Positions 8,709 to 17,403 are shown, numbered from the stretch's first letter. The stretch is DNA of 64,000 nt from Candidatus Saccharimonadota bacterium (GCA_017962365.1 JAGCVL010000005.1:124001-188000); one strand, 5' to 3'. Notes: a model not told the origin generated them from the sequence alone. A program made the numbers and translations.

Positions 8709-8825
8709 GCCACCATTGTATCACAAGTTTTACACACGAACCCCACCAACTTATCCACAAAAACCATAACCAATTTCACCGCATCAAAGAGTATCACTAG
8801 CAACCACCGCGGCTAGCAACCGCAC
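8709..8825. other. Intergenic stretch with two DnaA-box-like 9-mers
   Basis: TTTTACACA at 8728-8736 and TTATCCACA at 8751-8759 both fit the DnaA box consensus TTWTNCACA. There is no AT-rich unwinding element and no dnaA or dnaN gene nearby, so an origin is not supported. Confidence 0.35.
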
Positions 8826-8854
8826 TTGACAAACAAATCCGCTTGCGCTAAAAT
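8826..8854 (+). promoter_or_regulatory. Consensus promoter TTGACA-17-TAAAAT
   Basis: TTGACA at 8826-8831 and TAAAAT at 8849-8854 are separated by 17 bases. Such full -35/-10 promoters are rare in this window, where most genes have only an extended -10, so it likely drives a strong transcript beginning near 8861. Confidence 0.8.
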
Positions 8855-8860
8855 CAAAGT

Positions 8861-9005
8861 AACCAATCGCGGCACCTCACACACGCCGATTGGGAGAAGT
8901 AGAGTTTGGCTTGGCAACCGCCTAAAGTTATAGGACGGAGTTTTTGGCATAACCGAAATGCAATAAAAAGCATAAGCTGTCAAGCAAAAACCCGCGTGAA
9001 ACAGA
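8861..9005 (+). ncRNA. Candidate structured RNA upstream of femAB
   Basis: About 145 bases without an open reading frame follow a consensus promoter. I see a hairpin with CCAATC plus GGC pairing GCC plus GATTGG (8863-8893), a second hairpin CCGCCT/AGGACGG, a third ATGC/GCAT, and a possible closing stem between GGCTTG and CAAGC. No T-run terminator follows, so it could be a free RNA processed at its 3' end or a long leader of femAB. I could not match it to 6S, SRP, RNase P or a known riboswitch. Confidence 0.4.
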
Positions 9006-9031
9006 TTTATGACGTGTTATAATTTATGAGT

Positions 9032-10012
9032 ATGAATATTCCAATTACGCAAAACGGGGAATGGCAGAAATTGCAAGAAGATCTCGGCGAGACTAGCTTT
9101 CTGATAACAGAGAAAGGCTACCAATTTTTAGCCATTTTAAAGCAAACCAAATTGGGGAATTACCTTTATTGTCCGTATGGTCCAGTTTTGGAAAATAAAG
9201 CAGCCTTAAAAGGGGCCATGAAGCGCCTTCGCGATCTCGCAAGGGAACACGGCGCTATTTTTATCCGTATCGAACCTACACTTCTTTTGACCACAAAAGA
9301 ATTGGAAAAATCCGCCAGGGAATTACACTTAAAACTCCAAAAATCCACCGATTTGAACCCCAAAGAGACCTGGCTTCTCGATCTTACCGGTACAGATGAT
9401 GAGCTGAAATCCAGACTCCCCTCCCGTCTTCTCAGGTATTACCGGTCAGCCGAGAAAAACGGCATCACTATCGAAACTTCCCACAATCCAGACGATATTC
9501 ATTATTTGCTAGACCTTCAAAAAGCCCTCGCAAAAAAGAAAGGCATCAACACCTTCTCTGAAAACTACCTAAAAACCGAGCTAGCGCAGCCATTTGCCAC
9601 CTTGTATCTGGTCAGACAAGCTGATGACGGGTGGCGACCGAAGGGGGAAGAGGTCGACAGGACCCGTCATGGAGATATCATAGCTGCCGGTCTAGTTTTC
9701 GATGACAAAACCACGCGCTACAACCTCCAAGGCGCCCAATCCGACCAGGGAAGAGCCCTTCATGCCACCGGCATCCTCACAATCCAGCTTATTTTAGACG
9801 CCAAGGCCAAAAATAAGCGCATTTTCGATTTCTGGGGCATTGCCCCCGAGGGTGCTCCGGCCACCCACCCCTGGGCTGGCTTTACACAGTTTAAGAAAAC
9901 CTTTGCCGGCTACGAAGAGCAGCACACCGGCACCTACGACCTCATCTTAAATCCCGCCAAATACCGGATTTACAACCTCGCTCGCAAAATCAACCGAAAG
10001 GCCCGTCGATGA
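9032..10012 (+). CDS. FemAB-family aminoacyltransferase (first of pair)
   Basis: This 326-residue protein belongs to the FemA/FemX (GNAT-like) family that transfers amino acids from aminoacyl-tRNA to the peptidoglycan stem peptide to build the interpeptide bridge. The C-terminal 'FDFWGIAP' and 'FTQFKKTFAG' blocks are family hallmarks. TATAAT at 9018-9023 makes the ATG at 9026 too close to be transcribed, so the second ATG at 9032 is chosen. Residues about 197-213 are encoded by a shortened copy of palindromic element family B (9624-9670). The stop overlaps the second femAB gene by 4 bases, so the two are coupled and probably add successive residues. Confidence 0.88.
   Translation: MNIPITQNGEWQKLQEDLGETSFLITEKGYQFLAILKQTKLGNYLYCPYGPVLENKAALKGAMKRLRDLAREHGAIFIRIEPTLLLTTKELEKSARELHLKLQKSTDLNPKETWLLDLTGTDDELKSRLPSRLLRYYRSAEKNGITIETSHNPDDIHYLLDLQKALAKKKGINTFSENYLKTELAQPFATLYLVRQADDGWRPKGEEVDRTRHGDIIAAGLVFDDKTTRYNLQGAQSDQGRALHATGILTIQLILDAKAKNKRIFDFWGIAPEGAPATHPWAGFTQFKKTFAGYEEQHTGTYDLILNPAKYRIYNLARKINRKARR
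9624..9670 (+). repeat. Palindromic element family B, short copy in femAB
   Basis: Arms ATGACGGGT and ACCCGTCAT are perfect reverse complements. The interior keeps the family ends (GCGACCGAAGGGGG and AGGTCGACAGGACCC) but lacks the central AT-rich hairpin found in the other three copies. Confidence 0.75.
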
Positions 10013-11094
10013 AATTTACCGAGATTACTAGTGAGGAATTCCGCGCTTACGCGGAAAAATCCCCCTATCAATCCTTTATGCAAACCCCCGAAATCGCCGC
10101 TCTTCGCGAAAAAGACGGCTGGACTCCCCATTACTTTGCCTTGAAAGATGGCGACAAAATCGTAGCTGCCACCCTTCTCGTATCTAAACCTACTTTCCTT
10201 GGCAAACGCACATTTATCGCCCCTGGTGGCCCACTCCTAGATTTTTCCGACACGAAACTTGCAAAATCTTTCCTTACCCACCTCAAATCTTATGCCAAGT
10301 CGCACAAAGGCTACACCCTTCAGATTAGCCCCTATTATGAGCTAGTCGAGCGCGACCGCCACGGCGCACCCGTCCCGGGCGGTTTCGACCACACCAAGGC
10401 CATCAACACCTTAAAATCTCTCGGCTTCAAGGCTCTTTCGCACCCCTCTCAGCCCCAGTATATGTTTGCAATGAGCCTCGAGAAACACACCGCCGACCAA
10501 CTTTTCTCCGACATGAAGAGCAACACTAGAAACCACATTAGAAAGGCCGAAAAAATGGGCGTTACCGTCCGCGAGCTAAAAAGGGAAGAACTCTCCATTT
10601 TGAAGCGAATTACTGAGTCCACCTCTATCCGCCGCGGCTTTACTGACCGCCCGCTCTCTTATTATGAGCAGATGTACGACCTCTTTAACCCGCGCAAAGA
10701 AATCAAATTCCTAGTAGCGGAGGCTATCACCGACCAGTCCACCACAGACCAGGCCCCCACCCCCCTCTCCGCCGCCATGTTTATGCTCGTCGGCCACGAA
10801 GTCGTCTATCTCTTTAGCGGCAGCGACGAAAAATACATGAAAGATTACAATGCTCAGTACCTCATTCAATGGGAAATCATCAAATACGCCGCCGCCCACG
10901 GCTACGACACCTACAATTTTTACGGTATCCATGGCCTCCCAGACGAAGACACAAAAGACGGCATCTACGATTTCAAAAAAGGCTTCACCTCAGAAGAGAC
11001 CGGTCGTGTTATCGAGCTCCTCGGCACCTACGAAACGCCCATCAGCACCCCAATTTACAAACTCCACCACTTCCTTTCGCGCCTAAAATCCTAA
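10009..11094 (+). CDS. FemAB-family aminoacyltransferase (second of pair)
   Basis: This 361-residue protein is a second FemAB-type transferase. The family signature is seen in NTRNHIRKAEKMGV (about residue 165), a substrate-binding loop near residue 200 and the C-terminal 'YNFYGI' and 'FKKGFTSE' blocks. It starts with an ATGA overlap on the upstream femAB gene and so is translated from the same mRNA. Two tandem Fem proteins suggest an interpeptide bridge of two or more residues, consistent with a Gram-positive-type wall. Confidence 0.88.
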   Translation: MKFTEITSEEFRAYAEKSPYQSFMQTPEIAALREKDGWTPHYFALKDGDKIVAATLLVSKPTFLGKRTFIAPGGPLLDFSDTKLAKSFLTHLKSYAKSHKGYTLQISPYYELVERDRHGAPVPGGFDHTKAINTLKSLGFKALSHPSQPQYMFAMSLEKHTADQLFSDMKSNTRNHIRKAEKMGVTVRELKREELSILKRITESTSIRRGFTDRPLSYYEQMYDLFNPRKEIKFLVAEAITDQSTTDQAPTPLSAAMFMLVGHEVVYLFSGSDEKYMKDYNAQYLIQWEIIKYAAAHGYDTYNFYGIHGLPDEDTKDGIYDFKKGFTSEETGRVIELLGTYETPISTPIYKLHHFLSRLKS

Positions 11095-11116
11095 CCAGAC
11101 ATGCTATAATGATTTT

Positions 11117-13363
11117 ATGATTCGTCCCTATCTTAAAATTATTGCGAAAAACACTTTCACTCTCTTCAACCTTGTCAACGTTATCTTGGCTGTCATGGTC
11201 GCCCTCGTCGGCTCTTATAAAAACATGCTTTTCATTCTCATTGCCATTGAAAATACTCTTATCAGCATCATCAATGGTATCCGCGCTCAAAAGATTGTCG
11301 ATAAGTTGAAGCTCCTCTCTGAGCAAAACCCTAAAATCTTAAAAAATGGCGAAATTATCGAAATCTCTCCAGACGCCGTAAAGGAAGGTGACCTCGTCAT
11401 CCTCTCCCTCGGTGACCAAGTTATGTATGACAGCGTCATCGAAGATGGTTCCTGCGAAGCTAACGAGTCTTTCATTACCGGCGAGCAGGAAAACATCGTC
11501 AAGAAAAAAGGCGACCACCTCACTTCCGGCTCTTTCCTTACTTCTGGCACCGTCACCGCCAAAGTCCTCCGCGTCGGCGACGACAATTTTGTCACCAAAC
11601 TCCAGTCCGAGGCTCACGCCATCAAGACCGCCGACAGCAAGCTCTTCACTCTTATGAACAAAATTGTCAAATACATCAGCTGGACCCTTATCCCTATCGG
11701 CGCCCTACTTCTCTGGGCTCGCTTCCGCACCGAGACAGACCCCGCTATCGCCGTCACTAGCACCGTCGCGGCTCTTATCAATATGATCCCAGAGGGCCTC
11801 ATCTTACTCACCTCTAGCATCCTCGCCCTAGCCACCATCCGTCTAAGCAAGAAAAAAGTCCTCGTCCAGGACCTCTACGCCATCGAGACTCTCGCCCGTG
11901 TCGACACTATTGCTCTTGATAAAACTGGGACCCTCACTACCGGTCGCATGACCGTCCGCGACGTTGTCCTGCCGGACGGCACAACTACCACGGGCTATAG
12001 CACCCCGGCTCTAAAATCGCTTCTAAGCCCCCTAGCAGCCATTCTAAGCAGCCAAACATCTGAAAACGCTACTATTAAAGCTTTAAAGCAAACGTTTCTA
12101 AAAAGCCCCAAAAATCGCCCCACAGGCGAATTTGCCAAAATCGTCGATATTATCCCCTTTAGCTCCGATCGCAAATATTCTGGCATCATCACAAAAAACG
12201 CCACCTACCTCATGGGCGCCATTGAGTTCCTCACCGACGACAAATCTCTTATAAAAGAAGTAAAATCCGCCTCCGCCGGCTCCCGCACCCTAGCAGTCAT
12301 GAAAAATCAAACTTTACTAGGTCTCATTCGCCTCGAGGATGAAATTCGCCCCACCGCTAAGAAGATTATCAACTATTTCTATAACAACGACATCGCGGTC
12401 AAAATCATCTCTGGTGACGACCTCGAAGCTGTCACCAAGATTGCCACCAAAGTTGGTGTGAGAGACCTAAACGGTATCGACCTCTCCACCCTAAAATCCA
12501 AAAATTACGCCAAACTCGTCAAAGATTATCAAATTTTCACTCGCGTCACCCCCGCTGAGAAAAAGAATCTCATCCTAGCCCTTAAAAAACAGGGAAATAC
12601 TGTCGCCATGACCGGTGACGGCGTAAACGATATTTTGGCCATGAAAGAGGCCGACGTTTCGCTGGCTATCGGCGAAGGCTCCGACGCCGCTCGCCGCGCC
12701 GCCAAATTTGTCCTCTTAGATTCCGGTTTCGAGGCCGTCCCAAGTATTATCGACGAAGGTCGCCAATCCATCAACAACCTCGAACGCTCCACCTCTCTCT
12801 TCCTCGCCAAGACCGTCTATGCCAGCATCCTCGCCGTCGTTTTCGTTTTTCTCCCATTCAGCTACCCATTCAGACCCATCGAGATGTCACTTTTAAATTT
12901 CGCCTGCATCGGTTTCCCAGGCCTCGTCCTCTCTCTCGAAAAAAACACCGACCGCATCAAAAATCGTTTCGTCACCAATATCCTCACCTACTCCGTCCCT
13001 ATCGGTCTCACGGTTTCACTTTGCATGATTACTCTTTCTATTATTGCTGGGGTCAACAACTTCCCCCACTACGAACTTTCCACCGCTGCCGTATTTGTCA
13101 CCTTTGCCATTGATTTTATTCTTATCTATTGGATCTCAAAGCCACTCAATAAACTCCGCTCCGCCCTTCTTGTTACTATCATCGCTATTATGGCGGTCAT
13201 TTTCCTATGGCCATTTGCGAGAGATTTCTTCGAGTTTACCTTCTTAAGCCAAAACGGCCTCATTATCTCGCTCTCTATCATCGCCGCTGGCGTCGTGACT
13301 TTCGACCTACTCCGCCGCCTGCTTTCTCATTTCACTCCGCACCTATTAAAGCGTAGAGCATAA
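11117..13363 (+). CDS. P-type cation-transporting ATPase
   Basis: This 748-residue pump has the actuator loop TGEQ near residue 121, the phosphorylation motif DKTGTLTTG near residue 268, the hinge MTGDGVNDILAMKEADV near residue 497 and PEGL in the transmembrane ion-binding helix. It lacks heavy-metal-binding N-terminal domains and CPx motifs, so it is not a copper or zinc exporter; its short length and PEGL motif resemble CtpE-like calcium or magnesium pumps. TGCTATAAT is six bases before ATG, predicting a leaderless mRNA. It is monocistronic. Confidence 0.88.
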   Translation: MIRPYLKIIAKNTFTLFNLVNVILAVMVALVGSYKNMLFILIAIENTLISIINGIRAQKIVDKLKLLSEQNPKILKNGEIIEISPDAVKEGDLVILSLGDQVMYDSVIEDGSCEANESFITGEQENIVKKKGDHLTSGSFLTSGTVTAKVLRVGDDNFVTKLQSEAHAIKTADSKLFTLMNKIVKYISWTLIPIGALLLWARFRTETDPAIAVTSTVAALINMIPEGLILLTSSILALATIRLSKKKVLVQDLYAIETLARVDTIALDKTGTLTTGRMTVRDVVLPDGTTTTGYSTPALKSLLSPLAAILSSQTSENATIKALKQTFLKSPKNRPTGEFAKIVDIIPFSSDRKYSGIITKNATYLMGAIEFLTDDKSLIKEVKSASAGSRTLAVMKNQTLLGLIRLEDEIRPTAKKIINYFYNNDIAVKIISGDDLEAVTKIATKVGVRDLNGIDLSTLKSKNYAKLVKDYQIFTRVTPAEKKNLILALKKQGNTVAMTGDGVNDILAMKEADVSLAIGEGSDAARRAAKFVLLDSGFEAVPSIIDEGRQSINNLERSTSLFLAKTVYASILAVVFVFLPFSYPFRPIEMSLLNFACIGFPGLVLSLEKNTDRIKNRFVTNILTYSVPIGLTVSLCMITLSIIAGVNNFPHYELSTAAVFVTFAIDFILIYWISKPLNKLRSALLVTIIAIMAVIFLWPFARDFFEFTFLSQNGLIISLSIIAAGVVTFDLLRRLLSHFTPHLLKRRA

Positions 13364-13376
13364 AAAACATAAAAAA

Positions 13377-13403
13377 GCCCCCGAGCATAAACGCTCGAGG
13401 GGC
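13377..13403 (-). terminator. Terminator of the 13.4 kb hypothetical gene
   Basis: A GC-rich stem (GCCCC-GAGC paired with GCTC-GGGGC, one bulged A) is followed on the minus strand by six T. It also lies just after the plus-strand ATPase stop and may serve both. Confidence 0.8.
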
Positions 13404-13411
13404 GGAGGGTT

Positions 13412-13768
13412 TTAGGCGGGCGACCACATAATGTCGCTGCTGGTGTCCTGCGAGACCGGGACGTCTTCCCCAAGGTCCTTGAAGCATAATTGTTGGAAAT
13501 TTTCCAACTCTTCAATGAGGACGCTCATCTTCTCAACTGTCCCTTCCGGGAACACATCCTCATACTTTGCGATGTAGGATTCGAGAGTGCCCTTGTCATT
13601 GATGATATCGCATAACAGATTCGATGCGGTATCAATACACGTTTTTATCTTCGAAACGCGTTTGTCGTCCCCCAGATTCAAGGCCTCTTCGCGGAGCCGC
13701 TTAACCTGGTCGATTCGGAATCGATGCATACTAAAGCTTTGTTTGAATGCCATTTTGAAAAGTTCCAT
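13412..13768 (-). CDS. Hypothetical helical protein
   Basis: I do not recognise this 118-residue protein. It is predicted helical and soluble, with an acidic C-terminal half and no signal peptide. The ATG at 13768 has a G-rich ribosome site (GGGGGGA) nine bases upstream; a TGGTAGAAT extended -10 about 65 bases upstream gives a short leader. It is monocistronic and has its own terminator. It belongs with the other small single genes at 15.7 and 16.0 kb that share this leadered architecture. Confidence 0.6.
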   Translation of the reverse strand: MELFKMAFKQSFSMHRFRIDQVKRLREEALNLGDDKRVSKIKTCIDTASNLLCDIINDKGTLESYIAKYEDVFPEGTVEKMSVLIEELENFQQLCFKDLGEDVPVSQDTSSDIMWSPA

Positions 13769-13862
13769 CTCTATTCCCCCCAAGAGATAAATTTTGTCTT
13801 TCAGCGAGCACAAAAACCCACCAGACCACACTATTCTACCATATTATCCACCAAAAGTCAAT

Positions 13863-15110
13863 CTAAGCTTCCTCTCCGACTTTATCAATCTCTATCCTTG
13901 GATAAATATTCAACCTATACGGGTCTGTCGGCTCCACGCCAGACAAAATCTCATAGTACGCGGCTGCCGCCACCATCGCCCCATTATCCCCAGACAGAGA
14001 AGGGGTAGGAAAAAATATGTTTATGTCTTGGCGAAGGGGGGTACGGAGCGCGGCAGCGCGAGTATTAGCGCCGGCCGCCCATGGCGATGGGCCGGCCGGA
14101 CGCGCCCCCGAGCGAGACATAAACATATTTCTTAGCTCCTTATTTGCTGAAACTCCCCCCGCCGCCACCACCGACTTTACGTCCGGATGTTCGCGAAGTG
14201 CCATCTCCAACTTCTCGCACAAAATCTCTACCGCTGTCCTCTGAAACGACGCCGCAAAATCACACACTTGCTGAGGTGAAAGCAGATCCTTTAGCTTATG
14301 TGACGGATACGAAATCGGCACCCCCACCTCTTTTTGCACCGCCCGAAGCACCGCTGTCTTCAGCCCTGAGAACGAAAAATCTAGCCCTTCCACTTTCGGG
14401 TGCGGCAGACGGTATTTATAAGGATCGCCAGATATGGCTGCCTTCGCAATACTCGGCCCACCCGGATACGGCAGCCCTAGAATTTTCGCTACTTTATCAA
14501 AACATTCCCCCACCGCATCATCATGCGTCGTCCCAATAATCTCAAACTGATTATGTCCCCGCATATACAAAATCTGCGTATGCCCCCCTGACACCACCAG
14601 TGCCAACAAAGGAAACTGAGGATAACAATCAGAAACAGTACTTTCGCGACCTTCCGCGACTAACGAGGAGCGGTGGAGCGAAGTCCCGCCCGTAACGACG
14701 GGCCGGGACGAGCGCGTCGAGAAAGTACTGTTCTGATTGTCGCCATGAATCCAATTTGCATACACATGTGACTTCAGATGGTGCACCGCATGCAGAGGTT
14801 TGTCATGCAAAATCGCTAGAGTTCTCGCCGCCAGCGTCCCAATCAGAAGCGACCCAAGAAGTCCTGGCGCATGCGTCACCGCAATCGCATCAATCTCATC
14901 CCAAGAAACACCAGCATCAAGCAAAGCCTTGTCCACCACCGGCATTATCGCCTCTAGGTGACTCCTCGCCGCCACCTCTGGTATCACGCCGCCATATTCC
15001 GCAAAAATATCAATCTGGCTTACCACCACGTTCGACAAAATCTCTGTTCCGTCACGCACTACCGCCGCGGCTGTCTCATCACAACTTGTCTCAATCCCGA
15101 GAATTAACAT
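13863..15110 (-). CDS. tsaD: TsaD tRNA threonylcarbamoyladenosine synthase with two in-frame palindromic inserts
   Basis: TsaD transfers threonylcarbamoyl to A37 of ANN-reading tRNAs. The 415-residue protein opens with GIETSCDETAAAVV, has the metal-binding HHLKSH near residue 111 and the VVSGGHTQ and GLDFSFSGLKTA blocks. Typical TsaD is about 335-345 residues; the excess comes from two inserts: residues about 123-162 (element family A, between the HHxxxH region and VVSGGH) and residues about 327-366 (a different palindrome, between NKELRNMF and INIFFP). All core motifs are intact, so the inserts seem tolerated. TATAAT six bases before ATG 15110 predicts a leaderless mRNA and excludes the longer frame. 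Confidence 0.94.
   Translation of the reverse strand: MLILGIETSCDETAAAVVRDGTEILSNVVVSQIDIFAEYGGVIPEVAARSHLEAIMPVVDKALLDAGVSWDEIDAIAVTHAPGLLGSLLIGTLAARTLAILHDKPLHAVHHLKSHVYANWIHGDNQNSTFSTRSSRPVVTGGTSLHRSSLVAEGRESTVSDCYPQFPLLALVVSGGHTQILYMRGHNQFEIIGTTHDDAVGECFDKVAKILGLPYPGGPSIAKAAISGDPYKYRLPHPKVEGLDFSFSGLKTAVLRAVQKEVGVPISYPSHKLKDLLSPQQVCDFAASFQRTAVEILCEKLEMALREHPDVKSVVAAGGVSANKELRNMFMSRSGARPAGPSPWAAGANTRAAALRTPLRQDINIFFPTPSLSGDNGAMVAAAAYYEILSGVEPTDPYRLNIYPRIEIDKVGEEA
14013..14130. repeat. Palindromic element family C in tsaD
   Basis: The 16-base arms AAATATGTTTATGTCT and AGACATAAACATATTT are perfect reverse complements. The interior is very GC-rich, with a second palindrome (CCGGCC-CCCAT against ATGGG-CGGCCGG). 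No other copy of this core is in the window. Confidence 0.75.
14625..14740. repeat. Palindromic element family A, copy in tsaD
   Basis: Arms ACAATCAGAAACAGTA and TACTGTTCTGATTGT are reverse complements with one extra base. The ends CTTTCGCGACC/GTCGAGAAAG and core CCCGTAACGACGGG match the valS and argS copies. Relative to the gene it is inserted in the opposite orientation from those two. Confidence 0.85.
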
Positions 15111-15178
15111 ATCAAAATTATACCACAAACCACCCTGTAATTCTATATTAACCCTAAAATTATATCACCACATGCATA

Positions 15179-15610
15179 TTACTCGTGGTGATATTTTCCA
15201 CCTCGCGCGATTTCTTGCGCCCGATAAGTCTGCTCGGCCACTATCACTCGCGCCAGCGCATGTGGGAACACTAACTTCGAGAAACTCCACACAAAATCCG
15301 CCCGTTCTCTTACCAAATCAGAAAAACCATACGCCCCACCAATCAAAATCACCACTTCTCGGGAGCCAAGAAACGCCTTTTCCAGCCTCTCGGAATATTC
15401 ACGTGATGATATATTTTCTCCGCGCTCATCACAGCAAATCACATATTGCGAAGCATTAAACGGCCAGTCAGCGAGCCACCGCGCCAGCTTTTCTTCCTCT
15501 ACAAACTGCCACTGCACCTCATACGGCTTCCTCAGCCGCTTTTCGTATTCTGAGATCGCCTCCCCCGCCCAGCCAGCATTTTTCTTTCCCCCAGCAATTA
15601 TCTTTATCAT
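15179..15610 (-). CDS. rlmH: 23S rRNA pseudouridine-1915 N3-methyltransferase RlmH
   Basis: This 143-residue protein is a SPOUT methyltransferase of the RlmH family (usual length about 155). Visible are the N-terminal IIAGGKKN, the SAM-binding knot VILIGGAYGF and the C-terminal FPHALARVIVAEQTYRA, all diagnostic. It methylates pseudouridine 1915 in helix 69 of 23S rRNA after subunit joining. ATG 15610 is six bases after TATAAT, predicting leaderless translation; the longer frame upstream is not coding. It follows tsaD divergently spaced with its own promoter. Confidence 0.92.
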   Translation of the reverse strand: MIKIIAGGKKNAGWAGEAISEYEKRLRKPYEVQWQFVEEEKLARWLADWPFNASQYVICCDERGENISSREYSERLEKAFLGSREVVILIGGAYGFSDLVRERADFVWSFSKLVFPHALARVIVAEQTYRAQEIARGGKYHHE

Positions 15611-15713
15611 ACCTAAATTATACCATTTTTTGAGATTTTCATGAAAAAACACTAGCCAAAAATCAAAAAACGTGTTATAATACAAACAGTACCTTACAAG
15701 GAGGTGAATCCTG

Positions 15714-15860
15714 ATGAATGATCCCAAGAGGAAAGAAAAGAAGCAAGAGGCTTCTTCCCACCCCACAGATCCCGAGCGCTTACATCTCAAGAATGAGCCC
15801 CATGCCGCCCCCGGCGAGTACGACCCGAAAAACGGGTATTATCGAACCAACGGCGGCTAA
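15714..15860 (+). CDS. Small charged hypothetical protein (48 residues)
   Basis: A TGTTATAAT promoter at 15673-15681, a near-perfect Shine-Dalgarno AAGGAGGTGA seven bases before ATG, and a strong terminator after the gene support this short gene. The product is hydrophilic: a Lys/Glu-rich start, two Pro-rich stretches and a C-terminal NGYYRTNGG. It has no cysteine, signal peptide or membrane segment. Function is unknown; the strong signals suggest high expression. Confidence 0.65.
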   Translation: MNDPKRKEKKQEASSHPTDPERLHLKNEPHAAPGEYDPKNGYYRTNGG

Positions 15861-15887
15861 GTGCCATTTCTACCCCTCCTTTCTCCC

Positions 15888-15910
15888 GCGCCCCTTCGGG
15901 GGCGCATTTT
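15888..15910 (+). terminator. Terminator of the 48-residue gene
   Basis: GCGCCCC/GGGGCGC stem with a TTC loop region followed by ATTTTAA. The same GGGGGC-ATTTTAA layout ends the 16.0 kb gene and the 39.3 kb RNA. Confidence 0.85.
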
Positions 15911-16028
15911 AATTCCCACTAGACAAAACATAAAAAATATGCTATAATGTAAATAGAGTCAAAAGGCTAGCCTGGATAGCTACTCTTTTGCTTGTATAAG
16001 CTGGCGAGCTAAAACGCAGGAGGGAAAG

Positions 16029-16502
16029 ATGTTAAAAAACGTGACCGTGTCCAATCTCTTCGGATCATTGCCCGAAGAATATGTCAGGGACGAGTTTGAA
16101 AGGGGCCTCAAGCGGAACTATAACCTCTGGGCGCTGGCATCCCTCGATGAGTTAATTCGTCGCGGGCAAAGCGGTTTTATCGTTTGTGCCCTTGAAAGCG
16201 CGTTCGACAAATGCCAGATCCTCGAAGGATCTAGCCTTCTGGTATCCTTAGCGGAAACTCTGAAGGAGGACTGCGAAGGAGACAAATATCTCCGCAGTTA
16301 TGGCGCAAGCCTTTTGAATGGCGAGTTCTTATCTCCGTCCGCCTGGGCGGAAAAACGCTCCAAAGAGCTTGACGCTGGGCACGACCCCGCCGCCGCCAGA
16401 GAAATCCGCTTTTGGATTCGTATCTGCCATAGAGACCACAACCTCAGCTGCGAGTCCGACATGCTGGACGACTTGAACATGGAGCAGTGTGAGCTCCACT
16501 AA
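16029..16502 (+). CDS. Hypothetical soluble helical protein
   Basis: I do not recognise this 157-residue protein. It is predicted all-helical, acidic, with two cysteines in the middle and several at the C terminus (ICHRDHNLSCESDM). A TGCTATAAT promoter near 15942 gives a leader of about 75 bases that can fold, and AGGAGGG lies six bases before the ATG. It ends in its own terminator. It may be lineage-specific, like the two other small leadered genes nearby. Confidence 0.6.
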   Translation: MLKNVTVSNLFGSLPEEYVRDEFERGLKRNYNLWALASLDELIRRGQSGFIVCALESAFDKCQILEGSSLLVSLAETLKEDCEGDKYLRSYGASLLNGEFLSPSAWAEKRSKELDAGHDPAAAREIRFWIRICHRDHNLSCESDMLDDLNMEQCELH

Positions 16503-16513
16503 TCCCCCACCCC

Positions 16514-16541
16514 GCCCCCGAGTACATCTCGGGGGCATTTT
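16514..16541 (+). terminator. Terminator
   Basis: GCCCCCGAG paired with CTCGGGGGC, then ATTTTAA. Confidence 0.88.
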
Positions 16542-16556
16542 AATACCTAAAAAAAA

Positions 16557-16631
16557 TGGCTGGACCGGCAGGATTCGAACCTGCGAATGCTGGGACCAAA
16601 ACCCAGTGCCTTACCGCTTGGCGACGGTCCA
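16557..16631 (-). tRNA. tRNA-Gln (anticodon TTG)
   Basis: A 75-base tRNA with acceptor TGGACCG pairing CGGTCCA, D-arm GCCAAGCGGTAAGGC, anticodon loop TTTTGGT, T-loop TTCGAAT, discriminator G and encoded CCA. TGGTAAAAT lies about 10 bases upstream. Confidence 0.95.
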
Positions 16632-16710
16632 ATACTACATATTTTACCACACATTCCCCTAAACTCAAAATCTAAAAACGATTCTTCATTTATATGTTAT
16701 TATAATTATC

Positions 16711-17403
16711 ATGAAAGACTTAAAAAGCTTACTTGTTGCTAAGGATCTGAAAAAATCCTACGGCAAACATCAAAACGTTTTTAACGCCCTAAAGGGAATT
16801 AACTTAGAAATTAAAGAAGGGGAATCGGTTGCTATCATTGGTAAATCTGGCTCCGGCAAATCTACTCTTATGCACCTATTAGCCCTACTAGATGCTCCGA
16901 CTAGCGGCGCGGTATTCTTAGAAGAGCAAAATACTAGTAAATTCAAGCAAAAAAAGCTTAACCACTTGAGAAATAAAGATTTTGGTTTCGTTTTTCAAAG
17001 CTTTTTCATGAATGCAAACGATACGGTCTTAAATAACGTTATCTTGCCTTTAAAAATTGCCGGCGTCCGTCCGAAAGAACGTCGCTGCCGCGCTATGGAG
17101 GCGCTAAAAATTGTTGAACTAGAAGATAAGGCTAAAAATAAAGCAAAAGATCTTTCTGGCGGCCAAAAACAACGCGTCTGTATCGCCCGCGCGATCGTGA
17201 ACGAGCCGAAAGTTATCTTTGCCGACGAGCCGACCGGAAATCTCGACTCGGCTACCGGCGCTAAGATCGAGGAACTTCTATTTAATCTAAACAAAGAAAA
17301 GGGAATCACTCTTATTATTGTCACCCACGACGATGATCTTGCGAAAAAATGTGAACGAAGAATTAACCTTGTCGACGGACAAATTAAGGAGAATACAAAA
17401 TGA
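16711..17403 (+). CDS. ABC transporter ATP-binding protein, MacB/LolD type
   Basis: A 230-residue ATPase of the family that pairs with MacB/FtsX-like permeases. Walker A is GKSGSGKST near residue 43, the signature is LSGGQKQR near residue 149, Walker B with D-loop is VIFADEPTGNLD and the H-loop is VTHD. It overlaps the permease gene by 4 bases (ATGA), so the two form an exporter. A TATTAT or TATAAT box lies within 10 bases of the ATG. Substrates of such mechanotransmission exporters include antimicrobial peptides and lipoproteins; here it is unknown. Confidence 0.93.
   Translation: MKDLKSLLVAKDLKKSYGKHQNVFNALKGINLEIKEGESVAIIGKSGSGKSTLMHLLALLDAPTSGAVFLEEQNTSKFKQKKLNHLRNKDFGFVFQSFFMNANDTVLNNVILPLKIAGVRPKERRCRAMEALKIVELEDKAKNKAKDLSGGQKQRVCIARAIVNEPKVIFADEPTGNLDSATGAKIEELLFNLNKEKGITLIIVTHDDDLAKKCERRINLVDGQIKENTK

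Noticed and set aside
8728-8759. Replication origin at two DnaA-box-like 9-mers
   Set aside because: Only two boxes, no AT-rich unwinding region and no dnaA/dnaN neighbours; short consensus matches are expected by chance.
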